From NCBI GenBank assembly GCA_948602995.1, contig CAPEBR010000019.1, positions 1-64,000 of the forward strand: a stretch of DNA of 64,000 nucleotides, in the 5' to 3' direction. This document shows, piece by piece, positions 54,485 to 61,497 of the stretch. The translations under genes and the position numbers were made by a program. The notes under the pieces are model-generated. The model was given only the letters and a program-made list of their open reading frames with translations. It was not told where the DNA came from and ran no database searches. This DNA comes from an uncultured Dorea sp. (GTDB lineage Bacteria; Bacillota; Clostridia; Lachnospirales; Lachnospiraceae). Positions within the stretch are counted from its first letter, which is position 1. The number at the start of each line of letters is the position of its first letter.

Positions 54485-55375
54485 ATGCGTATTGGTGAAA
54501 GTAGGCATAGCGCAAAAAATGAAGCAAGAGAAGAAAGAAAAGCGCAAGGTAAAGATTTAAGTGCTGTTAATGTTAGAGTTGATACAATACATAGTTATAA
54601 CACATATAGAACCTATATGGAACATTGCGGACATTTTATAGACTGGTGCTTAGAAAATAAAGGCGTAAACAAATACGCAAGCCTTAACAAAATAGAAAAA
54701 TACGCAAAAGAATATTTACAATACAGAGAAAAACAGGGCAAAAGTTTATATACTTTGAAGGCTGAAAAAGCGGCTCTCGGTAAATTGTATAGTAAAGAAA
54801 TTGATTATAAGTTTAAAGAAGCTCGAACAATAGACAAAATAACAAGAAGTAGACAAGATACAGAAAGACAAAAGCACTTTTCGGAAGAGCGCAACAAAGA
54901 CCTTGTAGCCATAGCAAAAGCAACAGGCGGACGCCGTGAAGATATTTCAAAGCTAACTCCACAAAATTTTTTTACTGATAGTAAAAATAATTTGTGGGTG
55001 CGTTTTGAAGAAAGCAAGGGCGGACGTGACAGGGTTGCTCCTGTTCTTCCTCAATACGAAGAAGCTGTAAAAGAATTTATTAGCACAAAAGAGAATGACG
55101 AACATTTATTCGATAAAATACACAATGCTGCGGATATTCACGCATATAGAAGAGAATACGCACAAGAATTATATAACCTTGTATCTGATGATAAAGAAAA
55201 GGCGCAGGAATACGCTTTAAACTACCCTGTAAGAGATAAAAAGGGGTATGAGGTATATTATGCCCGTGGTGATAAAAAAACGGCGTTTAGAGGGCTTAAA
55301 GACGATATATACATTGTTTCGCAAGCTCTAGGACATAATAGGCTTAGTGTAACAGTAAATCACTATTTGAAATAA
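54485..55375 (+). CDS. Second tyrosine recombinase / phage-type integrase
   Basis: The 296-residue protein has a core-binding domain (about 35-105) and a divergent catalytic domain: Arg in TGGRREDISKL (about 138), a HAYRREYA box in place of HxLR (about 218-225), LGHNRLS near 284, and the terminal VNHYLK with candidate nucleophile Tyr. The protein ends almost at that Tyr. The ATG at 54485 lacks a Shine-Dalgarno box; the frame is open to a TAA at 54437, and a good box at 54425 points to a possible ATC start at 54440. Its role may be resolution or excision. Confidence 0.78.
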   Translation: MRIGESRHSAKNEAREERKAQGKDLSAVNVRVDTIHSYNTYRTYMEHCGHFIDWCLENKGVNKYASLNKIEKYAKEYLQYREKQGKSLYTLKAEKAALGKLYSKEIDYKFKEARTIDKITRSRQDTERQKHFSEERNKDLVAIAKATGGRREDISKLTPQNFFTDSKNNLWVRFEESKGGRDRVAPVLPQYEEAVKEFISTKENDEHLFDKIHNAADIHAYRREYAQELYNLVSDDKEKAQEYALNYPVRDKKGYEVYYARGDKKTAFRGLKDDIYIVSQALGHNRLSVTVNHYLK

Positions 55376-55382
55376 CTGGCGC

Positions 55383-55454
55383 AAATGTCAAGGGTAAAGG
55401 TGGAGATTTTTTGATTGTATTTTAATCAAAAAATACTACCTGTCCTTGACATTT
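55383..55454. other. Palindrome after the second recombinase
   Basis: AAATGTCAAGG and CCTTGACATTT are a perfect 11-bp inverted pair around an inner stem GATTTTTTGATT / AATCAAAAAAT. The inner T-run could terminate transcription. The long symmetrical arms could alternatively be a recombinase-binding site. Confidence 0.5.
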
Positions 55455-55520
55455 TCTATGTCTGAATAAAATTGAAAAAGGTAGAATAACGCACTTTGTT
55501 ATTCTGCCTTGATTGTGCTT

Positions 55521-55721
55521 TTATTCCTCTGTAAAGTTTACAATATCGTTTGGGGTGCAATGCAAAATGTGACATAAACGCTCCAATGTGAACATGGTAA
55601 TTGATTTATCGTGTTTCAGATTGTTAATGGTGCGTGGATTTATGCCATGCTTATTTATTAGCGTATATGTGCTTACGTTCTGTTTTTCCATTGTCTCCCA
55701 TAAAGGCGAATAACTCAACAT
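55521..55721 (-). CDS. XRE/Cro-type transcriptional regulator of the element
   Basis: The 66-residue protein is a single helix-turn-helix domain: STYTLINKHGINPRTINNLK (about 17-36) and TLERLCHILHCTPNDIVNF near the end. AAGGAGG precedes the ATG. It is divergent from the 102-residue gene, and the spacer holds a promoter with an operator-like palindrome, suggesting a repressor. Confidence 0.82.
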   Translation of the reverse strand: MLSYSPLWETMEKQNVSTYTLINKHGINPRTINNLKHDKSITMFTLERLCHILHCTPNDIVNFTEE

Positions 55722-55775
55722 ATCAAACCCTCCTTACACTATTGGATATTTTTATTATCAATATTAAAATTGGGC

Positions 55776-55820
55776 TTGAATATCCTGTAATATGTATCTA
55801 TAATTACAAATGTAACTATA
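55776..55820 (+). promoter_or_regulatory. Promoter with operator-like palindrome (XRE target candidate)
   Basis: TTGAAT (55776) and TATAAT (55799) are spaced by 17 bases. A near-perfect palindrome, TATAATTAC AAAT GTAACTATA with one mismatch (55799-55820), covers the -10 box and start site. A repressor bound here would block the 102-residue gene; binding by the divergent XRE protein is inference. Confidence 0.55.
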
Positions 55821-55846
55821 AGTAATTGGATGAGAAAGGGGAACAT

Positions 55847-56155
55847 ATGAACGCATTTATTGAAGAACTGCTTGAAACACATCTAGGACACATTATAGAC
55901 AAAAGCAAAGACAAACTTATTTTAGAAGATGAAACTTTACAGCAAGATGAAAAAGATTTAAGTGACTTAGAACAGCGGTATACAGCTTTAAACCTTGCCA
56001 AGTCTGATAGACTTATTATTAATGATTATATCGCGTGTCTGCAAACGGTAGAACATAGAAGCCTTGACCTAAGTTATCTAGCTGGCGTTCGGGATACTGT
56101 TAAGCTGTTGCATAGCTTAGACTTAATAAAGAGCATAGAAATTCAAGAAAAATAG
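55847..56155 (+). CDS. Small acidic hypothetical protein of the element
   Basis: The 102-residue protein starts MNAFIEELLETHLGHIID with AAAGGGG upstream. It is acidic and helical with heptad-like leucines (about 25-60) and ends SIEIQEK. I do not recognise a family. It is the last gene before the right end and is divergent from the XRE gene, so it may be a lysogeny-type control or excision accessory protein. Confidence 0.55.
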   Translation: MNAFIEELLETHLGHIIDKSKDKLILEDETLQQDEKDLSDLEQRYTALNLAKSDRLIINDYIACLQTVEHRSLDLSYLAGVRDTVKLLHSLDLIKSIEIQEK

Positions 56156-56331
56156 AAAGTGCTTGTATTTGTAAAGCTGTTTTATACATATATTGTATAC
56201 AATTGTTACGTGATAATTGTGTATGCTGTATGTATAGAATGGCTTTATTTCTTTTAAATGCTTTTTAAATTATTTTGACTGGTGCTTATACTCTAAGCAA
56301 AAATAAAACTAATTCTGACGCATTTTAGGGC

Positions 56332-56430
56332 TTGTATTTATAGCCCATGTGTGCTATAATCTTATTCGTTAGTTGATATATTTTCTAGCAGGCGAATAAG
56401 ATTAGAAAACCTTAAAAAGCTAGAAAAAAA
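56332..56430 (+). ncRNA. Candidate small RNA with interleaved inverted repeats at the right end
   Basis: TTGTAT and TATAAT with a 17-base spacer (56332-56360) form a good promoter. Just downstream TAATCTTATTCG (56357) pairs with CGAATAAGATTA (56393), and TTTTCTAGC (56381) pairs with GCTAGAAAA (56419); the two pairs interleave as in a pseudoknot. No ORF follows. In the excised circle this promoter would read across the attachment site toward the integrase gene. Confidence 0.4.
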
Positions 56431-56481
56431 GGGAACTTATAACAAAGTCATAACGAACAAGACTATGTTAAGCGGTTAGGT

Positions 56482-56538
56482 CAAGACTAAGGATCTTGTA
56501 GCTTTCGAGCTGTGTGGGTTCAAGTCCCATCTTCCGCA
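56482..56538 (+). other. attR with a displaced tRNA-Leu 3' half
   Basis: The segment repeats the anticodon arm CAAGACTAAGGATCTTGT and the 27-bp T-arm and acceptor end (56512-56538) of the tRNA-Leu at 50585. Between them the variable arm is AGCTTTCGAGCT, different from the intact tRNA but still self-paired. There is no 5' acceptor half, so this is not a working tRNA gene. It probably is the original host 3' half. Confidence 0.78.
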
Positions 56539-56550
56539 GGCCTTTTAGAG

Positions 56551-56588
56551 AGCTGAAAGCCTTGGTTTATGAGGGTTTTCGGCTTTTT
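56551..56588 (+). terminator. Displaced terminator of the original tRNA-Leu
   Basis: GCTGAAAGCC pairs with GGGTTTTCGGC (small mismatches), followed by TTTTTT. It lies 12 bases after the displaced tRNA half, as expected if the host tRNA terminator was pushed right by the insertion. Confidence 0.65.
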
Positions 56589-56922
56589 TATTTCCAGGGA
56601 AACAGATAATATTCTGGTCACTCCTGGTCACTTTTTATATGTCCATTCTTAACAAATAGAAAGTTTTCGAAGATATGCGCCCATTCAGATTGAGGTTCTG
56701 AACATCTTCCAGGAAGTTCTGTGCTCCATCCTGTCCCTCGGTGAAATACCTCACTGGACATGGCTGACTGCCGCTGTTGGTATGCGGAAGTTTCACGGAT
56801 TCAGGTATAATAAAAAAGTTCAGAACGCTAAAATCAGACATCTCTGTATAATGATACAGTAATTGCTTCAAATACAGTAAAATTAGCGTCTCCCAATTGG
56901 GAGGCGCTATTATCTACGTTAT
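56589..56922. other. Gap between attR and the Uma2 gene
   Basis: I see no convincing gene in these 334 bases. A 78-codon minus-strand frame (56635-56871) has no recognisable domain and no clear ribosome binding site. Base composition returns to that of the host. Confidence 0.4.
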
Positions 56923-57456
56923 CTATGATACCCTTATGGTGAATCCCTCGTATATCCCTACAGGAACATCGTCACAAAAAGAATATTCTTGCATGTTATC
57001 CTGTTCAAAATTATAAACCGTTACCACTTCCTTTTCCGGATCAAGAACCCAGTATTCCCTTACACCTGCAGTCCGGTATTTGAATAATTTCTTATAATAA
57101 TCCATTGATCTGCTACCAGGTGACACAATCTCAATAATCCAGTCAGGTGCTCCATGACAGCCTTTCTCGTCTAGTTTAGACAGATCACATATAACAGATA
57201 TATCCGGTTCTACATAATTATAATCATCTTCACCAAGATATACGGCAAATGGAGCCGGGTATATTTCACAATTGCCTTTGTTATTCCGAATATACAAATT
57301 AATTTCTGTACTGATAAAATTGAGCAGTCTCTGATGTGTCCTGGTTGGCGCTGCTAAGTAGTAAATCTGTCCGTCAATCAGTTCAGCACGTTCTCCATCC
57401 GGTAAGGCATGAATATCTTCTATTGTATAGATGTCTTCTTTTCTTACTACGTTCAT
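56923..57456 (-). CDS. Uma2 family (DUF820) restriction-endonuclease-fold protein
   Basis: The 177-residue protein has the Uma2 pattern: ERAELIDGQIYYLAAPTRTHQRLL (E and D near 22-28), PDISVICDL (about 85), and DWIIEIVSPGSRSMDYYKKLFKY (about 105-127), where D/E-x-K-type residues form the nuclease-like site. REYWVLDP is typical. The biological role is unknown. GGAGG precedes the ATG. Confidence 0.88.
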   Translation of the reverse strand: MNVVRKEDIYTIEDIHALPDGERAELIDGQIYYLAAPTRTHQRLLNFISTEINLYIRNNKGNCEIYPAPFAVYLGEDDYNYVEPDISVICDLSKLDEKGCHGAPDWIIEIVSPGSRSMDYYKKLFKYRTAGVREYWVLDPEKEVVTVYNFEQDNMQEYSFCDDVPVGIYEGFTIRVS

Positions 57457-57551
57457 GGTTCACACCTCCTGTCCTTAAAGGATATTATAGGGGATATGGA
57501 GTTAGAATACAACTGGTTTGTGGAATCGACAATGTTTCTCTTGGATTTTGT

Positions 57552-57606
57552 GTTACTGTTCACACAGGTCTGTGCAGTAAATCCACAGACCTGTGTGAAC
57601 AGTAAC
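57552..57606. repeat. Family 1 perfect 55-bp hairpin (copy G)
   Basis: Two 23-bp arms (57552-57574 and 57584-57606) are exact complements around a nine-base loop (CAGTAAATC). The arm is the family end GTTACTGTTCAC fused to an AGGTCTGTG hairpin-2 sequence, so it looks like an outer end plus hairpin 2 with hairpin 1 and core deleted. It lies between the divergent Uma2 and sigma-factor genes. Confidence 0.9.
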
Positions 57607-57663
57607 GCGAATTGCTTTTTTATCAGTGTCAACTGTACCACGACATAGAAAAAAATACAAACA

Positions 57664-57680
57664 TATGCTAAAATAGCATA
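57664..57680. promoter_or_regulatory. Palindrome upstream of the sigma-factor gene
   Basis: TATGCTA and TAGCATA are exact arms around AAA, and contain a TAAAAT that could be a -10 box. It may be an operator controlling the sigma-factor gene 69 bases downstream. Confidence 0.35.
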
Positions 57681-57748
57681 AGAAAAAACAATTCTTTTCT
57701 GTCACAAATACGCCAGGACGTTGTCTAATAAGCAGGAGGTAAAAATCT

Positions 57749-58600
57749 ATGAATAAAAAAACGAACGAAGAATTACAGGCTTTCGTCGAGAAAGCCATAT
57801 CAGGGGATAAAAATGCCCTTGAAACACTTATTGCAGGCGTGCAGGATCTTGTATTCAATTTATCCTTGCGGATGCTTGGGACATTTGCAGACGCAGAAGA
57901 CGCCACGCAGGATATCCTGTTGAAAATGATTACACACCTTTCTTCTTTTCGAGGCGACAGTTCCTTTACAACATGGGTATTCCGTATTGCGGCTAACCAT
58001 CTGAAGAATTACAAAAAACATATGTTCTCCCACTATCCCTTAAGTTTTGAATACTATGGGAACGACATAGAAAATGGGAAAACACAGGACGTGCCGGATT
58101 TAACACAAAATGTGGAAAAAGAGATTTTAGCGGAAGAACTGAAAATGTCCTGTACAAATGTGATGCTTCAATGTCTTGATATGGAGAGCAGGTGTATTTT
58201 CATCCTGGGTACCATGTTTAAGATCGACAGCCGGATTGCAGGGGATATTTTGGGTATGACCCCGGAAGCATATCGCCAGCGTCTTTCCCGGATACGCAGG
58301 AAAATGGCAGATTTTTTAAGTGAATACTGCGGAGAATATGGCGGCGGCAGATGTAAATGCAGGGACAGGGTGAATTATGCAATACAGAGCCACCGGCTGA
58401 ACCCATCACAACTGGATTATACGAAAGCTTCGGAAATCCCCATCCAGACTATGATCGATGTAAAAAATGCCATGGAGGATATTGATGATTTATCACAGGA
58501 TTTTTCGTTCTGTAAAACCTACCAGTCTCCCGAATGCATGAAGCATCGGATACAGGAATTTTTAGATTCCACTCAGCTTTCCATTGTACAGAAATCGTAA
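57749..58600 (+). CDS. ECF-like RNA polymerase sigma factor with Cys-containing C-terminal extension
   Basis: The 283-residue protein has sigma region 2 (about 15-80, with DAEDATQDILLKM and SFTTWVFRIAANHLKN) and region 4 (about 130-185, with LGMTPEAYRQRLSRIRRKM). About 95 extra residues follow with YCGEYGGGRCKC and FCKTYQSPEC, possible zinc or redox cysteines. No anti-sigma gene is adjacent, so the extension may be the regulatory part. GGAGG precedes the ATG. It probably is cotranscribed with DUF2461. Confidence 0.82.
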   Translation: MNKKTNEELQAFVEKAISGDKNALETLIAGVQDLVFNLSLRMLGTFADAEDATQDILLKMITHLSSFRGDSSFTTWVFRIAANHLKNYKKHMFSHYPLSFEYYGNDIENGKTQDVPDLTQNVEKEILAEELKMSCTNVMLQCLDMESRCIFILGTMFKIDSRIAGDILGMTPEAYRQRLSRIRRKMADFLSEYCGEYGGGRCKCRDRVNYAIQSHRLNPSQLDYTKASEIPIQTMIDVKNAMEDIDDLSQDFSFCKTYQSPECMKHRIQEFLDSTQLSIVQKS

Positions 58601-58616
58601 AGGAGACAGAAAAACT

Positions 58617-59300
58617 ATGAATACCCAAGTGATTATGGACTATTTATCTTCATTAAGTATGAACAATAACCGTGAATGGTATCACGCGAACAAGGACGAT
58701 TATAAAAAAGCAAATGGTGAATTTGAAAACTTATTACAGACATTGATACTGGAAATCGGGAAATTTGACAGCAGCATTTTACACAACAATCCCAAAGATC
58801 TTACGTTTAAGCTTGTAAGGGATACAAGGTTCAGTCATGACAAATCACCCTATAACCCTGCGTTCCGCGCTCATATCTCATCAAAAGGGAAGCTGCCTGT
58901 CCCTGTCGGCTATTATCTTATGATAAAGCCTGGCAATCAATCCTTTTTAGGCGGCGGCCTGTTCGCAGATATGTTCAAGGATGCGACAACAATGGTACGG
59001 GATTATATTACCCAAAACAGCGGAGAATGGGAAAAGATTATCCACGAGCCGCATTTTGAAAAGTATTTCACTGTGCAGGGAACAGCATTAAAGAGAGTTC
59101 CCGCGGGATATGAGAAAGAACACCCCCAGGCAGATTATCTAAAATTCAAGAGCTGGTATGTGGAATATCCGTTAAGAGACGAAGACGTGATTGATGCAGA
59201 AGTATTTCCTGTAAAAGCAGCGGAGTTTTTCCGGATCATGAAACCTTTTAACGACTATTTAAACAAGGCGCTTGCAGATTTCCAAATGCCGGCAAGATAA
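58617..59300 (+). CDS. DUF2461 family protein (TIGR02453)
   Basis: The 227-residue protein shows the family motifs: LSMNNNREWYHANKDDYKKA near the N-terminus (about 10-29), RDTRFSHDKSPYNPAFRAHIS (about 72-92, shown here as RFSHDKSPY), and GGGLFADM (about 114). Function is unknown. The ATG at 58617 has AAAGGAG upstream. It follows the sigma-factor gene after 16 bases. Confidence 0.88.
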   Translation: MNTQVIMDYLSSLSMNNNREWYHANKDDYKKANGEFENLLQTLILEIGKFDSSILHNNPKDLTFKLVRDTRFSHDKSPYNPAFRAHISSKGKLPVPVGYYLMIKPGNQSFLGGGLFADMFKDATTMVRDYITQNSGEWEKIIHEPHFEKYFTVQGTALKRVPAGYEKEHPQADYLKFKSWYVEYPLRDEDVIDAEVFPVKAAEFFRIMKPFNDYLNKALADFQMPAR

Positions 59301-59310
59301 AGGAATGTAC

Positions 59311-59434
59311 GTTCACCTTGTTCACAGTAACCTTCGCAAATCCATTTAAAATTCGCTTCGCGAATGGGATTTACTCACACCTGAATCATTTTCTTACGGT
59401 CTGCGCAGTAAATGCGCAGACCTGTAAACAGTAG
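59311..59434. repeat. Family 1 repeat, copy D
   Basis: Hairpin 1 (TTCGCAAATCC / GGGATTTAC), the core TCACACCTGAATCATTTTCT, and hairpin 2 (GGTCTGCGCA / TGCGCAGACC) are intact, with compensating changes in hairpin 2 relative to copies B and C. The terminal arms are decayed (TGTTCACAGTAAC and GTAAACAGTAG). It lies between convergent genes. Confidence 0.82.
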
Positions 59435-59441
59435 CCAACTA

Positions 59442-59738
59442 TTATAATAAATCTCTATTTTCTACATTATATATTGATAATACAGCAAATCCGAAAGATA
59501 CCGCCGTCAGTATAAAAGGAAATACTGTGTTATTTGCCATTGTAAAATCACCCACGTTCGCCTTTGTAAGAAAAATCAGAAAAAACGAAGTGATAATAGC
59601 CGCTTTTGAAGATTTCGACGCCATTCCCACAAACAAAGCAATAAAACTCATGCTCACAATGACAAAGGACTTCAGTATCAGCTGGATATAAAAGGATAAA
59701 CTCCCCATGTTTCGTGTTGATTGTAGTATATAACTCAT
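59442..59738 (-). pseudogene. Remnant of an ABC-2-type permease (C-terminal part)
   Basis: The 98-residue frame has two to three membrane segments (about 17-40, 45-60 and 73-88) and resembles the last segments of ABC-2 permeases. It starts abruptly, is far shorter than a permease, has no ATPase partner, and its upstream ATG lacks a ribosome binding site. The identification is by pattern only. Confidence 0.45.
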
Positions 59739-59773
59739 AAATTTCTATTTCGCCCTTTACCTAAGCGCCCAAT

Positions 59774-61072
59774 CTATAATCTTATTAATTTCCCATCGGC
59801 AAAAAAATAGATATCTTCTTTTTTATATCCATACCGGGAATTCGGAATACTGATATGTGGTTCAAAGGTAAACATTGCAACATCTGATAATTTTTTCCGA
59901 TTCCCTTTTTCTGTATATATTCTATCATTTTTATTTTTTTCAATAGAATGTCCCAGGTTTCCGAGAAAATCCAAGTTTAAAAATCCTTTATTTACAATCA
60001 GTCCATTCATGTAATCGTATATTTCTTCAAATGTCATATCCGGCGTCCCCACATCAAGCAGGGTTTGGTGCAGATATTCTTCCATCTGCAATCCTTTTCT
60101 CCACTCTTCTTTCTTTATTTTTTCAATTTCATCACATAATACACCATCTTCAAACACAAGGGTTCTTGCATAATCTCCCCAAATATTATTGCTCTGGGGA
60201 CTCAGATCAATGGTGATAATGTCATTTCTCTGTATAACTCTATCTGCTACTTTGTAATCCTTTCCTGAAACAGAAAGAGCAGTCTCATCTCCGGCAAAAA
60301 TAAACGCGCCGACATCCCAATACCAAAATGAATCTGCACCATTTTCCAGCAAATAATTTTCCAACAATTCCTTGATATCCGACAGGTTCATTCCAATTTC
60401 AATCGTATCCGCCGCATATTTTATGGCAGAACGATTCAAGTTCTGCATGGTAGAATATAAATCAAAAGTTTCCTCTGCCACGCTATATCCATTGAATACA
60501 TTCTGTTTTGATGGAGCCCAACGTTTCCCCCCACCGGAAATTGCAGCTCTCCATACATGCGCTTCTTTTAGCAGGCATTCTATTAATTCTTGTTTACCTG
60601 CTGTATAACTCCTTCGGTCATCCGGAAATTGTAATGCCAGTTTTTTCTTACAGGCATCATATAACATTGCTTTATCAGGATGACAGCTCAAATAATCTCG
60701 AAAATTGAGATAGTTATTCCATTCTGCTCCATTCCATTTAACTACATGGATATGATGCGTACGCGTATTTTTTTCAAAATCACCCATTACAAATAACAGT
60801 TGTCCCTCAACATCTTCGCCGCGGAAAACAAAATTATGCTGCTTTAACAGTTTCACATAGAATACAATATCGTTCAAATCACGGACGCCAACCACAATAT
60901 CAATAATTGGTTTTGCATAAATTGAATCAATAGCAGTGCTTCCGACATGTTGAATATCAACAGCTACATCTCCTAAAAGTTGTTTCAATTCCAAAATTGC
61001 ATTTTCAGCGTTTTTATTCCATTCCTCTTGATGGGATATCAGCTCCACACTTCCTCTTTTTAATCCTATCAT
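59774..61072 (-). CDS. GrpB-family nucleotidyltransferase fused to an M24 metallopeptidase-like domain
   Basis: Residues 1 to about 175 form a GrpB (UPF0157) domain: VELISHQEEWNKNAENAI, QHVGSTAIDSIYAKPIIDI and HHIHVV. Residues 190-432 form a creatinase/aminopeptidase fold, with metal ligands visible as D in TIDLSPQSN, D in WGDYARTL, H in LGHSIEKN and E in FTFEPHIS. The fusion is complete and in frame. The ATG at 61072 has GGGGAG upstream and overlaps the stop of the preceding remnant. Joint function is unknown. Confidence 0.8.
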   Translation of the reverse strand: MIGLKRGSVELISHQEEWNKNAENAILELKQLLGDVAVDIQHVGSTAIDSIYAKPIIDIVVGVRDLNDIVFYVKLLKQHNFVFRGEDVEGQLLFVMGDFEKNTRTHHIHVVKWNGAEWNNYLNFRDYLSCHPDKAMLYDACKKKLALQFPDDRRSYTAGKQELIECLLKEAHVWRAAISGGGKRWAPSKQNVFNGYSVAEETFDLYSTMQNLNRSAIKYAADTIEIGMNLSDIKELLENYLLENGADSFWYWDVGAFIFAGDETALSVSGKDYKVADRVIQRNDIITIDLSPQSNNIWGDYARTLVFEDGVLCDEIEKIKKEEWRKGLQMEEYLHQTLLDVGTPDMTFEEIYDYMNGLIVNKGFLNLDFLGNLGHSIEKNKNDRIYTEKGNRKKLSDVAMFTFEPHISIPNSRYGYKKEDIYFFADGKLIRL

Positions 61073-61489
61073 ACCGCTCCCCGGCACCCCCTTCTATTTA
61101 TTGTTAATTGTAACTGCTCAGTACCTTCGCAGTTACATGAAAAAATCCATTTAAAATTGCCTTCGACAATGAGATTTTTGCACTCCTGCATCATTTTCTT
61201 ACGGTCTGTGCAGTAAATGCACAGATCTGCCGCCACAAATTTAAAAATTTCCCTGTAAAAATCAAATTCCTCTCTGCATTGGAGCAGCGGTTCCCTCATC
61301 CAAATCTGCTCCGCATCCATCCCGGCTGTTTTCCTGCAGATGGGATACCCTTTTCGTGCCCCTGCATGCATATATCTGTTCAGAAAATCATCTAGTTTAA
61401 AGTAGTACAAACCGTATTTCTGCGAAAGGATCTCAGCCACGCTGCTTTTTCCGGCACAAGGGGAACCGCCGATATAGTATTCTTTTCAT
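61069..61489 (-). pseudogene. Broken P-loop kinase gene: start frameshift, repeat-derived tail
   Basis: The frame encoding EYYIGGSPCAGKSSVAEIL, a complete P-loop, continues into KYGLYYFKLDDFLNRY. The expected ATG (61489) is one base out of frame with it: ATGAAAA followed by GAATAC; one A fewer would restore M-K-E-Y-Y-I-G-G-S. From about 61232 downward the coding frame runs into family 1 copy F, replacing the C-terminus. The N-terminus matches small AAA kinases found near acetyltransferases. Inactive as it stands, unless an internal GTG is used. Confidence 0.7.
61110..61232. repeat. Family 1 repeat, copy F (right arm missing)
   Basis: It starts with GTAACTGCTCAGTACCTTCG exactly as copy E does, has hairpin 1 (AAAAATCC...ATTGCC / GACAATGAGATTTTT), the core TGCATCATTTTCTTACGG, and hairpin 2 (GGTCTGTGCA / TGCACAGATC). 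It then stops within the broken kinase frame; the terminal arm is absent. Confidence 0.75.
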
Positions 61490-61497
61490 CGGGATTT

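Larger units (their letters stand above)
50612..56481 (+). mobile_element. Integrated CRESS-Rep element in tRNA-Leu, about 5.9 kb
   Basis: The element is bounded by the direct repeat CAAGACTAAGGATCTTGT (50612-50629 and 56482-56499). It carries a tyrosine integrase beside the tRNA, a rolling-circle-type origin, a CRESS-like Rep, a second tyrosine recombinase, an XRE regulator, and a small unknown gene. It is visibly richer in A and T than the flanking host genes and uses A/T-ending codons. No capsid or mobilisation protein is recognisable, so it resembles an integrating plasmid rather than a phage. Confidence 0.85.

Noticed and set aside
56482..56538. Second functional tRNA-Leu gene
   Set aside because: The 5' acceptor strand and D arm are missing upstream, so it is only a 3' half at the attachment site.
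56635..56871. 78-codon minus-strand frame after the element
   Set aside because: No domain, no ribosome binding site and unusual composition; treated as non-coding.
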